Assembly (NCBI GenBank): GCA_044224905.1
Contig: JBGAJN010000001.1
Coordinates: forward strand, 310,001 to 374,000
Direction: 5' to 3'
DNA: 64,000 nt
Origin: JBGAJN01 sp044224905
GTDB lineage: Bacteria > Verrucomicrobiota > Verrucomicrobiia > Limisphaerales > JBGAJN01
In this document: positions 17,006-25,562 of the stretch, in pieces
Layout of the letters: each line of letters begins with the position of its first letter
Numbering within the stretch: the stretch's first letter is position 1
Position numbers and translations under genes: made by a program
Notes under the pieces: model-generated
What the model was told of the DNA's origin: nothing
The model's input: only the letters and a program-made list of their open reading frames with translations
Database searches by the model: none

Positions 17006-18733
17006 TTATCGCGCAGCCGGCACCGCGTTAATTTCCAACTGCGTACGAGTGCCTACCCGCACCCACCCCTTAAGTTGAGCATTCGTCACGGCTGAACCGT
17101 GTGTTACTTGGAAAGCGTCTCTTGGCGGGCCGCTGGGCGATGGCAAAGCAAGGCTGCCCTCAAACACCACAGGCTGATTCAAACTGCGACTAGTTCCCGT
17201 CACGCGAAAATGAATTTGCTGCGTGCCGGATGCCGCTTCGGCCTTCGTGGCGAACTCGTTGCCCCCACCGCCCACCCCGCCAGCGGCTGGTGATTGGTCA
17301 ATCGCGATGGAACCGGTGTAAACCGAACCATCGGCATCAATCACGCGAACGGTTGAGCCGGTGTTTTCGAACTGGAACGAATTCAATACATTGACCGGCG
17401 GAGGAGAATTGAAATTCCGCCGCAATCGCGAGCGATCTTTCGTCTCAACAAAATTCCACGTTTGCGTAGTCGTCGCAGCACGATCAGCAGCCAACGCCCG
17501 CTCGGCATCCAAAACGAGCGGTGCGGCAGGTTGCGGCGGTGCTGCCGGAACGGGAGACATCACCGCAGGAGACGCGGCGGTCGTTGCTACCGTCGCCAAC
17601 GCCACGGAACTCGATGGCGTCGGGGCCGTTGTCAAAGTCACGCCATCCAATTTCATACCACCAGAGAACGTGTTGTTCGCACTTAGCTGCAGCGTGTTGG
17701 TTGCGCTTGGCGACTCTGGGCCGGCCGCGCGAACCAAAGTTCCGCCGTTGATCGAGATACCTCGTGCCGGTTCAGCAACGGCAGTTTTGGATTTTGCGGC
17801 CGCGGCCAACTCATCTGAGCGCAGGGACAAACCTTTGTCTGTCATGTCGCGCTCCGCCGTCGTGCGCGATTTGTCGGCATCGGCGCTCGTCTCCTTAAAT
17901 GCGGCAGCTCTTGTCAGCGCTCCCGTTCCCGATGTGCCAGAGATAGTGCCCAAAGCCACCGTCACAGTGGAACCTGATCCCGCAACTCCCGGTTCCGACA
18001 CGTTGCCCACTGGATTCGCCGGACTTGCCGCAGGCACGATCCCAAGTTTTTCACCCGAAGGAACAACCGCACCGCCGACCGAAAGTTGCTTCTCGACGGG
18101 AACCGGTGCGTCATAGGCGAGCTTTACCGATTCATGCTTAACGGTTTCAGCCTTGCGATCGTCTCCGAGCGATGACACCGATTTGAACGCAACCGCCCCA
18201 CTGCCACTCATGGTTACGGATCCATTCAAATCCAGAGCCGACTTTCGCTCTCCGGTGGGCGCCAACCCGTCCACGATCGCCAGTGTTGTATCGCCCATCG
18301 CCGGCTTGGCTGGATCGTTTCTCTCCACTCCCTCCGTGATCTTCACTCCGGATTTCACAAAAGCACTCGATTGCCGAGGCAATTCTTCCCTCATTTCAGC
18401 CACCGGGAATGACTGCTTTTGCAGCAATGCCAGTTGCTCCGGCCCATTGCTGACCGGCGCCACCCAAATCTTCACCGCGTAAATTCCCGCAACCAAAACC
18501 GCCAACGCCGTCAAGCCCACATACAAATACCGGCGCCAGAGCGGAGCCAAGCGCTGCGCTTCAACCGGGTGACGACGAGGCCCCGCGGCGAGCGTCCGCG
18601 CTACTTCGCCCTGCAACATCCGCCGCGTAGCGGGATGCAGTTCGAGCGGATCGCCGCCGTCGGCCTGACGCTGCCGTGCGTAGGCTTTCAGCAATTCGTC
18701 CGCATTCTTAGGCGGTTCGTTCGACATGCTCAC
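17006..18733 (-). CDS. Membrane anti-sigma-like protein with autotransporter-type beta-strand motifs
   Basis: A 575-residue protein encoded directly after, and overlapping by 4 bp (GTGA), an ECF sigma gene; this position is typical for the sigma factor's membrane regulator. The cytoplasmic N-terminus (1-68, with ADELLKAYARQRQ) could bind sigma. One transmembrane helix lies at 69-90. The outer part is long, Ser/Thr/Ala-rich and low in complexity. At about 326-366 it contains NGGTLVRAAG and TLQLSANNTFSGGMKLDG, which closely resemble the autotransporter-associated beta-strand repeat (PATR). Near the C-terminus is a more ordered stretch (VRVIDADGSVYTGSI). There is no recognised zinc anti-sigma motif. 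The GTG at 18733 or the ATG at 18727 could be the start. The anti-sigma role is inferred from context. Confidence 0.7.
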   Translation of the reverse strand: MSMSNEPPKNADELLKAYARQRQADGGDPLELHPATRRMLQGEVARTLAAGPRRHPVEAQRLAPLWRRYLYVGLTALAVLVAGIYAVKIWVAPVSNGPEQLALLQKQSFPVAEMREELPRQSSAFVKSGVKITEGVERNDPAKPAMGDTTLAIVDGLAPTGERKSALDLNGSVTMSGSGAVAFKSVSSLGDDRKAETVKHESVKLAYDAPVPVEKQLSVGGAVVPSGEKLGIVPAASPANPVGNVSEPGVAGSGSTVTVALGTISGTSGTGALTRAAAFKETSADADKSRTTAERDMTDKGLSLRSDELAAAAKSKTAVAEPARGISINGGTLVRAAGPESPSATNTLQLSANNTFSGGMKLDGVTLTTAPTPSSSVALATVATTAASPAVMSPVPAAPPQPAAPLVLDAERALAADRAATTTQTWNFVETKDRSRLRRNFNSPPPVNVLNSFQFENTGSTVRVIDADGSVYTGSIAIDQSPAAGGVGGGGNEFATKAEAASGTQQIHFRVTGTSRSLNQPVVFEGSLALPSPSGPPRDAFQVTHGSAVTNAQLKGWVRVGTRTQLEINAVPAAR

Positions 18734-19359
18734 GAGGGGTTAGACGGGGTTGCGCCGGATTTCTCCCGCGATATTTTCGATCGGACCAGAGTTTCCATCC
18801 GGTCGAGGCACTTGCTCAGACGCGAGCTGACCGTCTTCTCGTTCAATCGCAACGTCACGCCGAGTTCCTCGTAACTCAATTCACCGAAGTAACGCAGCTC
18901 GATGATCTCCTGACACGGACCACCGAGCTCCCGCAACGCCGCGTGAACCATCACCATCTGCTCGCGGCTGATGATCTGCGCGTCCGGTCCGGGTGCGGAG
19001 CTGGGCGGATCGATCGTCAGCCCATTCTCGGCATCTTCCGCGTGCAAGGAAATCGTCACATGACCGCCGCCGCGCTTTGCCGCGAGCTTGCGATCGCGAT
19101 AATCGCGCGCCTTGTTCGCCGCGATCCGGAAAATCCACGTCAGAAGCCGGCTGTTTCCCTGAAACGTGTCGAGGCTTTTGATGACCGTGAGGAAAACTTC
19201 CTGGCAAATCTCGTCCACGTCATCGCGCGTGAGATCGGGCGCGAGTTGAACCACGAAACGCCCCGCGCGTGCGTAGTGAAAGTCGAACAATTCATCCCAA
19301 GCCGCCGAGTCGCCGCGACGACAGCGCGCGATCATGTCGGCTTCAACTTGGGCATTCAT
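18730..19359 (-). CDS. ECF-type RNA polymerase sigma factor
   Basis: A 209-residue sigma-70 family factor of the extracytoplasmic-function group. Region 2 is at about 10-90 (DELFDFHYARAGRFV, DEICQEVFLTVIKSL, LLTWIFRIAANKARDY). Region 4 is at about 135-195 (CQEIIELRYFGELSYEELGVTLRLNEKTVSSRL), the -35-binding helix-turn-helix. There is no region 1 or 3. The frame is open to 19488, but the ATG at 19359 gives the normal family length and leaves 62 bp after the FtsX stop. It overlaps the downstream anti-sigma-like gene by 4 bp, so the two are translationally coupled. It probably directs envelope-related genes in response to the membrane partner. Confidence 0.92.
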   Translation of the reverse strand: MNAQVEADMIARCRRGDSAAWDELFDFHYARAGRFVVQLAPDLTRDDVDEICQEVFLTVIKSLDTFQGNSRLLTWIFRIAANKARDYRDRKLAAKRGGGHVTISLHAEDAENGLTIDPPSSAPGPDAQIISREQMVMVHAALRELGGPCQEIIELRYFGELSYEELGVTLRLNEKTVSSRLSKCLDRMETLVRSKISREKSGATPSNPS

Positions 19360-19421
19360 CGGCAACGTTGTATGAGAAAATCCTTCCGCCAAAAAGTTCA
19401 AACTCGGCACGCGCCGTGCGA

Positions 19422-22400
19422 CTACTCGTTGCGCAAGGCGGACAACAAACGCCCGCGCAACGCCAGAGTCGTCGCCGCCACCGTCCACACCGCGCCGCTG
19501 ACGAACACCGCGAGCAACGTCGCGATGAGCGCCGTGTAATGCCGCTCCGCTCCCGGCGCGAGCAATCCCGGCAACACCGCGACCAGCGCCGCAAATACAC
19601 CAGCCGCCAGTCCCAGCAACAGCAACGCGCCATGCTCACTGACCACCAGCCACTTTACCGCGCGCGAACGAAAGCCGACCGCCATCAACAGCGCCAACTC
19701 GCTCCGTCGCTCCAAAACATTCCTCAACACCACCACGCCAAGCCCGATGCTACCGAGCAACAGACCCAGGCCTCCAAGGACTTGGAAGGTCGAGAGGTAA
19801 GTGTTCTGCACCGCATTGAACGCCGCGAGCCGCGTGGTCGTCGGTGTCACTTCGAGACCCACGTCACGCAGTCCGCGCGTCAGCGTCGCGGCCACGTTGG
19901 TCGCGTTCGCCGCCGGAGCATCGAAGAGGAACACTCGGCAACCACTCTCCGACGGGAACCGTTTCACGAACTCCGCTTCGTCGATGACCAGATTGCCCTG
20001 AAGAATGGAACCGCTAACCGCTCCAACCAAGCGCAGTTTGAAAATCCGCCCGCGCTCATCGGTGTAATCGAGCGTTTCGCCGACCTTCTTGCCGAGCGCC
20101 CAGAGGATTGACGCCTCATCGCCAATCGCCGCGACTTCGTCCGCCGCCAGCGGCTTCTCCTTCACCGGATAGAACTCTCCACGCCGCAAGGTGAGCCACG
20201 GCTTATCCTTCGGTGCACCATCGATGACTTTAGCAAACGTGAATGCACCGCGTTCCGCAAGCAGCGTCGGATTCACTCCGAGCAATCGCGGCTTCTGCGC
20301 GCGATTCAAATTCAGGCAACTCGCCTCATCGCCCTCACGCACGCGGAACGGCACCACGCTCACGCCAGCGAGATCTTTTTCGCTAAGGCTGAAAAAGTCC
20401 CGACCCGCCGCCACATTCAAATCGTGGACGACCGGCAGCGACGTCTCGCCCCACAACGCAAAGCCGCCGGTGCCCGAGTTGCGCTTGGTCACGTTGCCGC
20501 CGGTTTCGATCCGGTTCGCACCGATCGATGCGATAAGAAAACTTCCGCACGCCAGCATGGCCGCGATGGCGATGCTGCGACGACGACGACGCGTCGCGTT
20601 GCGCACGCCGAGCCCGCTGACGGTCAAATGCGCGTCGGCTTCGCGACGTTCGAGCGAGCGCAGGAGCATCCAAATCGCCGAGAGCCCCGCGACCAACATC
20701 AGCGCGCCCGCTCCGAAAAATGCCGGCGCGGCCAATTCACCTTTGGCGACGGCGCTCCCGATTATTCCGACCGCCGCCAGCGCCGCCGCACCGGCGACCC
20801 ACTTCGCGGTGCATCGACGAGCGACGAGCGAACATTGCTCGCCGGCCAGCTCATCACCCGCGCCCGCCAACAGCGATCGCGCCGGCTGCCGCGCCTGCTT
20901 GCGCAACGAAAGCCAGATCACCGACCACGCCACGAACGTCGCCGCGACGACGCCGATCCCCAGCGTCGCGGGCGTAGCGTGGTAACTCAGCGACGCGCCA
21001 CCGACCGCATCGCTCCAGATGCTCGACAGCCCCCACAGCATCGCGCGCGCATAGCCGATTCCGCCGAAAGCGCCGAGCACGCCGCCGAGCAACGCGAGCG
21101 CGCCGCCTTCGAGCAGTAACATCCGGCGCACCGCGCGCGGCGTGAAGCCGAGCGCGAGCAACGTGCCGATCTCCGGCGCGCGCTGTTCGATGCCGAATTG
21201 AAAGAGCAACGCCATCAGCAACAACGCCGCCGCGATGAGGAAGAAACTGAACCCGATGAACAAGCCGCTGAAGTCCGTCGCGCCCGCGCTCGCTGCCAAT
21301 GCCTGCTCGCGCACCGGTTGAAAACTCAGACCGATGGAAGCGGGATCGAGTTTTTGCAAAATGGCGGCGGCGATTTCCGCCTTCGCCTGTTCCGCATTGC
21401 GCGTTCCGCGTTCCGCGCTGATCGGAAACCTCACCGCCGTCAGATCACCGAATCGGTTCACCCACATCTTTTGCCCAGCAGCGAGCGTGACGAAGGCTTT
21501 CGGTGTGCCGCGATGCGCGTCCCAATACTCCTGATCCTTGTCGCGCATCCGATCAATCTTGATCGGGAAGCCCGTATCCCAATCGCGGCAGCTCTCCGCA
21601 TTCGCGAGGCCGGGAAAGTCCGGCATCAACGCACGATCGTCCGCTGCGCCCGCGAGCGGAACGATTGCGCGAATCGTATATTCGTTCGTGTGCTCCGCGA
21701 GATTTCGGCCCGAGCTGACGACGTAATAACTCAATCGCAACTTGTCGCCCGCCTTCGCCCCGAGATCGTCCGCAAGCCATTGGTTGACGAGGATTTCGTC
21801 GTCGCGCAAATCGCCCACACCGAGCGGCGCGTTCATCGCGGTGACCATCGAGTACGGCGTCGTGTTCGTGCCGACGGAGAGTCCGTTCACGAAATAAGTC
21901 AGCAACGGCTGCGTGCCCGGCGCGGCATTCGCGGCGGCGTCAACGATCGGCGCATCGAGAAAAATTCGCGGTGAGCGGAGTTCGAGGGCATTGAGGTTTG
22001 TGAGAAAACGCAACTCAAGTTCGGCATCGGCGAGCTTCCACGATTTGCGCAACGTCGAAACGAGAGCTGGAACAATGACTTCCGACTTGGTGGGTTCAGG
22101 AGCAGTTCCTACCAGCAGCAGGTTCGCTTTATTCGTCGCTTCAACTGCGGCCTGCAACTTCGCCAACGGCACGAAGGCGTTGAAGGGCGCCACTTGATTT
22201 GCCTGCATGCTGAACCGCCCGAGCTCGGAGTCACTCGCGATCGCGTGCACGGTGAGCCGCAGCGCCGCCGAAGTTTTTTCCTCCGGCGAAAGCGGCGCGT
22301 CGCGCGACAGGGCGGACGGTTTGTTCACACGGAAAAGCACGGCGTCGCCCGCCTTGAGCTTCAACTGCTGGGCGAGGGCGGCGTTCACCACCACTCCGTC

Positions 22401-22778
22401 GGCCGGAATCGTCGCGAACGCAGGAACCTGATTCGCCATCTTCCAAAAGCTTTCGTCGACGCCGACCATCTGGACGCGGTTCGCGCGCGCGTCGCCGTCA
22501 GCGGAGGACGCCGTGGCGGGCAACATGAGCGCCGGGACAATTCCGGCGCCGAGATCTGTAGCGAGAGCATCGCGAAACAGTCGATCGCCCGAAGCGAGCG
22601 TGAGGTCAATTTTCCCCAATCGCGCCAGCGCCATGTCGCGCAGACTGCCGCGCACGGAATCGCCGACCACGAGCGCGCCGATCAACACGGCGCTGCCGAC
22701 GATGGCGCCGAGCAGCACACCGAAATGCGAGCGCGCGTGAAACCGGAGCGAGCGCAGGATGAGCGTGAAGTTCGTCAT
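19422..22778 (-). CDS. Large FtsX-like ABC transporter permease, about 10 transmembrane helices
   Basis: A 1118-residue permease of the MacB/FtsX superfamily, which moves lipoproteins, lipids or peptides in or across the envelope rather than through a simple pore. Helix 1 (about 18-40) is followed by a large MacB-type periplasmic domain, a first FtsX core (about 500-625), two central helices (about 655-705), another helix near 730, a second periplasmic domain and a final FtsX core (about 1005-1105). The duplicated architecture resembles YbbP-type permeases but is longer. It overlaps the ATPase gene by 4 bp (ATGA), so the two are translationally coupled and form one transporter. The ECF sigma gene follows after 62 bp. 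Substrate unknown. Confidence 0.88.
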   Translation of the reverse strand: MTNFTLILRSLRFHARSHFGVLLGAIVGSAVLIGALVVGDSVRGSLRDMALARLGKIDLTLASGDRLFRDALATDLGAGIVPALMLPATASSADGDARANRVQMVGVDESFWKMANQVPAFATIPADGVVVNAALAQQLKLKAGDAVLFRVNKPSALSRDAPLSPEEKTSAALRLTVHAIASDSELGRFSMQANQVAPFNAFVPLAKLQAAVEATNKANLLLVGTAPEPTKSEVIVPALVSTLRKSWKLADAELELRFLTNLNALELRSPRIFLDAPIVDAAANAAPGTQPLLTYFVNGLSVGTNTTPYSMVTAMNAPLGVGDLRDDEILVNQWLADDLGAKAGDKLRLSYYVVSSGRNLAEHTNEYTIRAIVPLAGAADDRALMPDFPGLANAESCRDWDTGFPIKIDRMRDKDQEYWDAHRGTPKAFVTLAAGQKMWVNRFGDLTAVRFPISAERGTRNAEQAKAEIAAAILQKLDPASIGLSFQPVREQALAASAGATDFSGLFIGFSFFLIAAALLLMALLFQFGIEQRAPEIGTLLALGFTPRAVRRMLLLEGGALALLGGVLGAFGGIGYARAMLWGLSSIWSDAVGGASLSYHATPATLGIGVVAATFVAWSVIWLSLRKQARQPARSLLAGAGDELAGEQCSLVARRCTAKWVAGAAALAAVGIIGSAVAKGELAAPAFFGAGALMLVAGLSAIWMLLRSLERREADAHLTVSGLGVRNATRRRRRSIAIAAMLACGSFLIASIGANRIETGGNVTKRNSGTGGFALWGETSLPVVHDLNVAAGRDFFSLSEKDLAGVSVVPFRVREGDEASCLNLNRAQKPRLLGVNPTLLAERGAFTFAKVIDGAPKDKPWLTLRRGEFYPVKEKPLAADEVAAIGDEASILWALGKKVGETLDYTDERGRIFKLRLVGAVSGSILQGNLVIDEAEFVKRFPSESGCRVFLFDAPAANATNVAATLTRGLRDVGLEVTPTTTRLAAFNAVQNTYLSTFQVLGGLGLLLGSIGLGVVVLRNVLERRSELALLMAVGFRSRAVKWLVVSEHGALLLLGLAAGVFAALVAVLPGLLAPGAERHYTALIATLLAVFVSGAVWTVAATTLALRGRLLSALRNE

Positions 22779-23473
22779 GCGGCGGGCAACAGCTGGCCGT
22801 CGCGAATCTCCAGCACCCGCTGCATTTTCTTCGCAAGATCGAGCGCGTGCGTGACAACGATAAGGGTCACGTTTTCTTCGCGGTTCAATTCGAGGAGCAA
22901 CTGGCCGAGGTTTTGCGCAGAGGCGCGATCGAGAGCGCCGGTTGGTTCGTCGGCGAGGAGAAGTTTCGGCTGATTGATCAGCGCACGCACCACGGCGGCC
23001 CGCTGGCGTTCGCCACCGGAGAGCTGACCCGGGCGATGGTGCAAACGATCCTTGAGACCGACGCGATCAAGCAACCGTCGCGCACGCTCGGGCGCGGCGG
23101 CCTTCAACGCGGCGTCATCGGTGGCGAGCGTGGGCACGAGGACGTTTTCCAGCACGGAACATTGCGGCAGGAGATAGTGCGCCTGAAAAATGAAACCGAT
23201 CTGGCGATTGCGAACGCGGGCCAGCGCGAGATCGTCGAGCGCCGCGAGATTCTGGCCGTCGAGGACGACGTCGCCGGTTGTCGGACGATCAAGCGTGCCG
23301 ATGACGTTGAGCAACGTGCTCTTGCCGGAGCCGCTTGGGCCCATGATGCCGACGGCTTCGCCGCGCGCGATTTGAAGACTGACGCCGCGCAAGGGCGTCA
23401 CGGTGTCGCCGCCGTTCGCGGACGCGTAGGTGAGCGAGACGTTGGTCAGCTTGAGCAGCGGGCCGTTTGACAT
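22775..23473 (-). CDS. ABC transporter ATP-binding protein, LolD/MacB type
   Basis: A 232-residue ATPase subunit. Walker A is GPSGSGKST (about 44-52), the signature is LSGGERQR, and Walker B is KLLLADEPTGALD; the A-loop/Q-loop region IGFIFQAHYLLPQCSV and a switch His (VVTHALD) are present. The ADEPTGALD form and length match the LolD/MacB/FtsE group that pairs with FtsX-like permeases. It overlaps the start of the permease gene by 4 bp. The ligase gene upstream ends 51 bp away on the same strand, so it may be part of the same transcript. There is no LolE/LolC-like second permease, so a LolCDE function is unlikely. Confidence 0.93.
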   Translation of the reverse strand: MSNGPLLKLTNVSLTYASANGGDTVTPLRGVSLQIARGEAVGIMGPSGSGKSTLLNVIGTLDRPTTGDVVLDGQNLAALDDLALARVRNRQIGFIFQAHYLLPQCSVLENVLVPTLATDDAALKAAAPERARRLLDRVGLKDRLHHRPGQLSGGERQRAAVVRALINQPKLLLADEPTGALDRASAQNLGQLLLELNREENVTLIVVTHALDLAKKMQRVLEIRDGQLLPAA

Positions 23474-23524
23474 GGGGGAGACGTTAACCGAGAGCGGCCT
23501 GCGGGCAAATGGGGAAATTGGGCG

Positions 23525-24814
23525 CTACCCGCGCACCCACCGCTTCGCTTTGTTTTCGAAACGCGGCAATGCGCCGGGCTCCGCAAGACGGACATCGACA
23601 CGCAAGGCGAGCGACGATTGAAAGCGTCGTTCCAATTGCGTTGCGAGCGCGACGGCGTCGGGGCAATTCGCGTCGGGCTCGATTTCGACGCGCAATTCCG
23701 TGAGCGCGCCAGCGTTGAGCACGTGGACGCGATATTCGGTGATGCCGCCGAGGCCGCGGATGATTTCCTCCACGGCGCTGGGATAAACATTCACGCCGCG
23801 AACCACGACCATGTCATCCACGCGCCCGAGGATGCCGCCTTCGAGTGTAAGAAACAGGTCCGCGTTTTGCGCGCCGGCGGGAGAGAAGAGCGGCTTCACT
23901 AAATCGCCGGTGCGGTAACGGATGAGCGGCGAACCGGTGCGACCGAGCGTCGTGAGAACAAGTTCACCCGTCTCGCCCGGTGCCACGGGTCGAAGCGTTG
24001 CGGAGTTGATGACCTCGGCGAGATACGCGCTTTCGATCACGCGCAAGCTGCACGGGCGCGCGGGATCTTCGTAGCTCACGGGGCCGGTTTCGGTCATGCC
24101 GTGGTGATCGTGGACGTGCACGCCCGGCCAGAGTTGCTGCAAGCGCGCGCGCACGGCGGGGATGCTTCCGCCAGGTTCGCCCGCAACGCTGAGCAGACGC
24201 ACTGCTGACTTCCGGAGATCGATTTTTTCCTCGGCGGCAACTTCCGCGAGCCGGATCGCATAGGTCGGCGTGCAGCAAACCACTGACGCCCGCGTATCGA
24301 GAATCGTGCGAAGTCGTGCGGCGCTGCTCATGCCACCACCGGGAATGACCAGCGCGCCGATGCGCACAGCCGATTCGAACGCGGTCCAGAAGCCGAGGAA
24401 CGGGCCGAAGCTGAACGCGAAGAAAATCCGATCGTGCTTCGTCACGCCGCCCGCGCGATGGACACGTTCCCAATTATCGAGCATCCAATTCCAAGAGTCC
24501 GTCGTGTCGAGCCAGCGGAGCGGAGCGCCGCTCGTACCACTGGTCTGGTGCTGGCGCGTGTAAGTCTCGATGGGAAAAGTAAGGTTCGAGCCGAACGGTG
24601 GGTACGCCGTTTGATCAGCGGCGACCTCGGCCTTCGTCGTGAAGGGAACGCGCGCGCGAAAGTCTTCGAGCGTCGCGGGAGCTTTGTCCAAACCGCAGCC
24701 GGAAAACTTGCGGGCGTAAAACGGATTCGACGGAACAATGGCCATGAGCAACGCGCGGAGCTGCGCGAGTTGATGCGCTTCAAGGGCGGCCCGGTTGAAG
24801 AACGTGTCAGCCAT
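23525..24814 (-). CDS. PaaK-like adenylate-forming CoA ligase
   Basis: A 429-residue member of the adenylate-forming superfamily, closest by motif to phenylacetate-CoA ligase (PaaK), which activates aryl or acyl acids through an acyl-AMP. The phosphate loop is SGTSGAP (about 92-98). Others are HDHHGMTETGPVSYEDP (about 235, the A5-like block), GETGELVLTTLGR, LIRYRTGD (adenosine ribose Asp), GRVDDMVVVRGVNVYPS and the C-terminal ENKAKRW, with the Lys typical of PaaK-type ligases. Length matches PaaK (about 430). It lies first on a minus-strand run with the ABC transporter and ECF sigma genes; a functional link to these is possible but unproven. Acid substrate unknown. Confidence 0.88.
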   Translation of the reverse strand: MADTFFNRAALEAHQLAQLRALLMAIVPSNPFYARKFSGCGLDKAPATLEDFRARVPFTTKAEVAADQTAYPPFGSNLTFPIETYTRQHQTSGTSGAPLRWLDTTDSWNWMLDNWERVHRAGGVTKHDRIFFAFSFGPFLGFWTAFESAVRIGALVIPGGGMSSAARLRTILDTRASVVCCTPTYAIRLAEVAAEEKIDLRKSAVRLLSVAGEPGGSIPAVRARLQQLWPGVHVHDHHGMTETGPVSYEDPARPCSLRVIESAYLAEVINSATLRPVAPGETGELVLTTLGRTGSPLIRYRTGDLVKPLFSPAGAQNADLFLTLEGGILGRVDDMVVVRGVNVYPSAVEEIIRGLGGITEYRVHVLNAGALTELRVEIEPDANCPDAVALATQLERRFQSSLALRVDVRLAEPGALPRFENKAKRWVRG

Positions 24815-24848
24815 TCGTTGGGGAGACGTTAGCCGTAAAAATGCGCGA

Positions 24849-24877
24849 AGGGCACAAAGAAAATTTCTCTGTGCCCT
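24849..24877 (-). terminator. Hairpin terminator after the membrane protein gene
   Basis: A 29-nt imperfect palindrome (one A-C mismatch) folds into a long stem over AGGGCACA/TGTGCCCT, followed on the minus strand by CGCGCATTTTTA. It lies 28 bp past the stop of the gene at 24905-25492 and just upstream of the PaaK-like gene, separating the two transcripts. Confidence 0.55.
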
Positions 24878-24904
24878 CCGGCGTGCTGCGTTGAGTTCAG
24901 CAAA

Positions 24905-25492
24905 TTATTTCGAAGCGCCGGGAATCGCGGGCGCGGTCTGCGGCATCATTGGCTTGGGCGCGCTGCCGGTGTTGGACGGAGCGTACTTGGCGACCAGGCA
25001 CGCTCCCACGATGGCCAGAATGCAGCCGAGAATGAAAGGCATGGGGATCGATTTGAAGCCACCTTGCGGAGGATGCAGAACCATCGCGGTGAGAGTGTTG
25101 ATGACGGGAGCCCCACCAAAAACGATCGGCATCACCGCCGCCGCCGCAGCGCCTTTATAAATCTGCGCCGCCGCTCCGAGCGCGAGCACAAGGGTGAACG
25201 CACCGACCGCGCCAGCCGCGCCCGCTACGAAACTCCAGTTGACGCCTTGACCGGTAAAGCTCCAGTTCGAGCCGCGCACTTTCAACAACACCGCCGCAGC
25301 AACCCCAATCACCGCGTAGGCGACACAAACCAACAGGAACGCCTTCAACCCCGCGTGCGGAGTCTCGGCGCCCATCGGCATATAGCCGCGGCCTTTGTGA
25401 AGGAGAACGCCGTAAACGCCCCATGCCAGAACCGTGAGGAGTGCGTAGAACAACCAGGCCATGCCCGGATCGGTGGTGTTTTGAGTTGCCAT
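24905..25492 (-). CDS. Integral membrane protein, EamA/DMT-like, hypothetical
   Basis: From the ATG at 25492 the product has 195 residues with about five hydrophobic helices (11-32, 48-70, 86-108, 113-135, 150-168). The short Gly/Ala-rich helices and the final helix followed by a Pro/Ala-rich tail recall one half of an EamA (drug/metabolite transporter) protein, but no diagnostic motif is visible. A start at 25546 (18 more residues) is possible; it would translate through the palindrome at 25509-25526, and the extension is basic and without helix character, so the shorter form is preferred. It stands alone between a hairpin and the DUF1501 gene. Function unknown. Confidence 0.6.
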   Translation of the reverse strand: MATQNTTDPGMAWLFYALLTVLAWGVYGVLLHKGRGYMPMGAETPHAGLKAFLLVCVAYAVIGVAAAVLLKVRGSNWSFTGQGVNWSFVAGAAGAVGAFTLVLALGAAAQIYKGAAAAAVMPIVFGGAPVINTLTAMVLHPPQGGFKSIPMPFILGCILAIVGACLVAKYAPSNTGSAPKPMMPQTAPAIPGASK

Positions 25493-25508
25493 AACAGGAG
25501 CGAGCTTA

Positions 25509-25526
25509 GTCACGCGTACGCGTGAC
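25509..25526. promoter_or_regulatory. Perfect 18-bp palindrome, candidate operator
   Basis: The sequence GTCACGCGTACGCGTGAC is its own reverse complement over all 18 bases. It lies 17 bp upstream of the ATG at 25492 and 37 bp past the stop of the DUF1501 gene. Position suits a dimer-bound operator for the membrane protein gene; a rho-dependent or hairpin end for the DUF1501 transcript is the alternative, although no T-run follows. Confidence 0.4.
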
Positions 25527-25562
25527 CGCAAACGGTTTATCCGCACTTTTCAGACGACTGCG

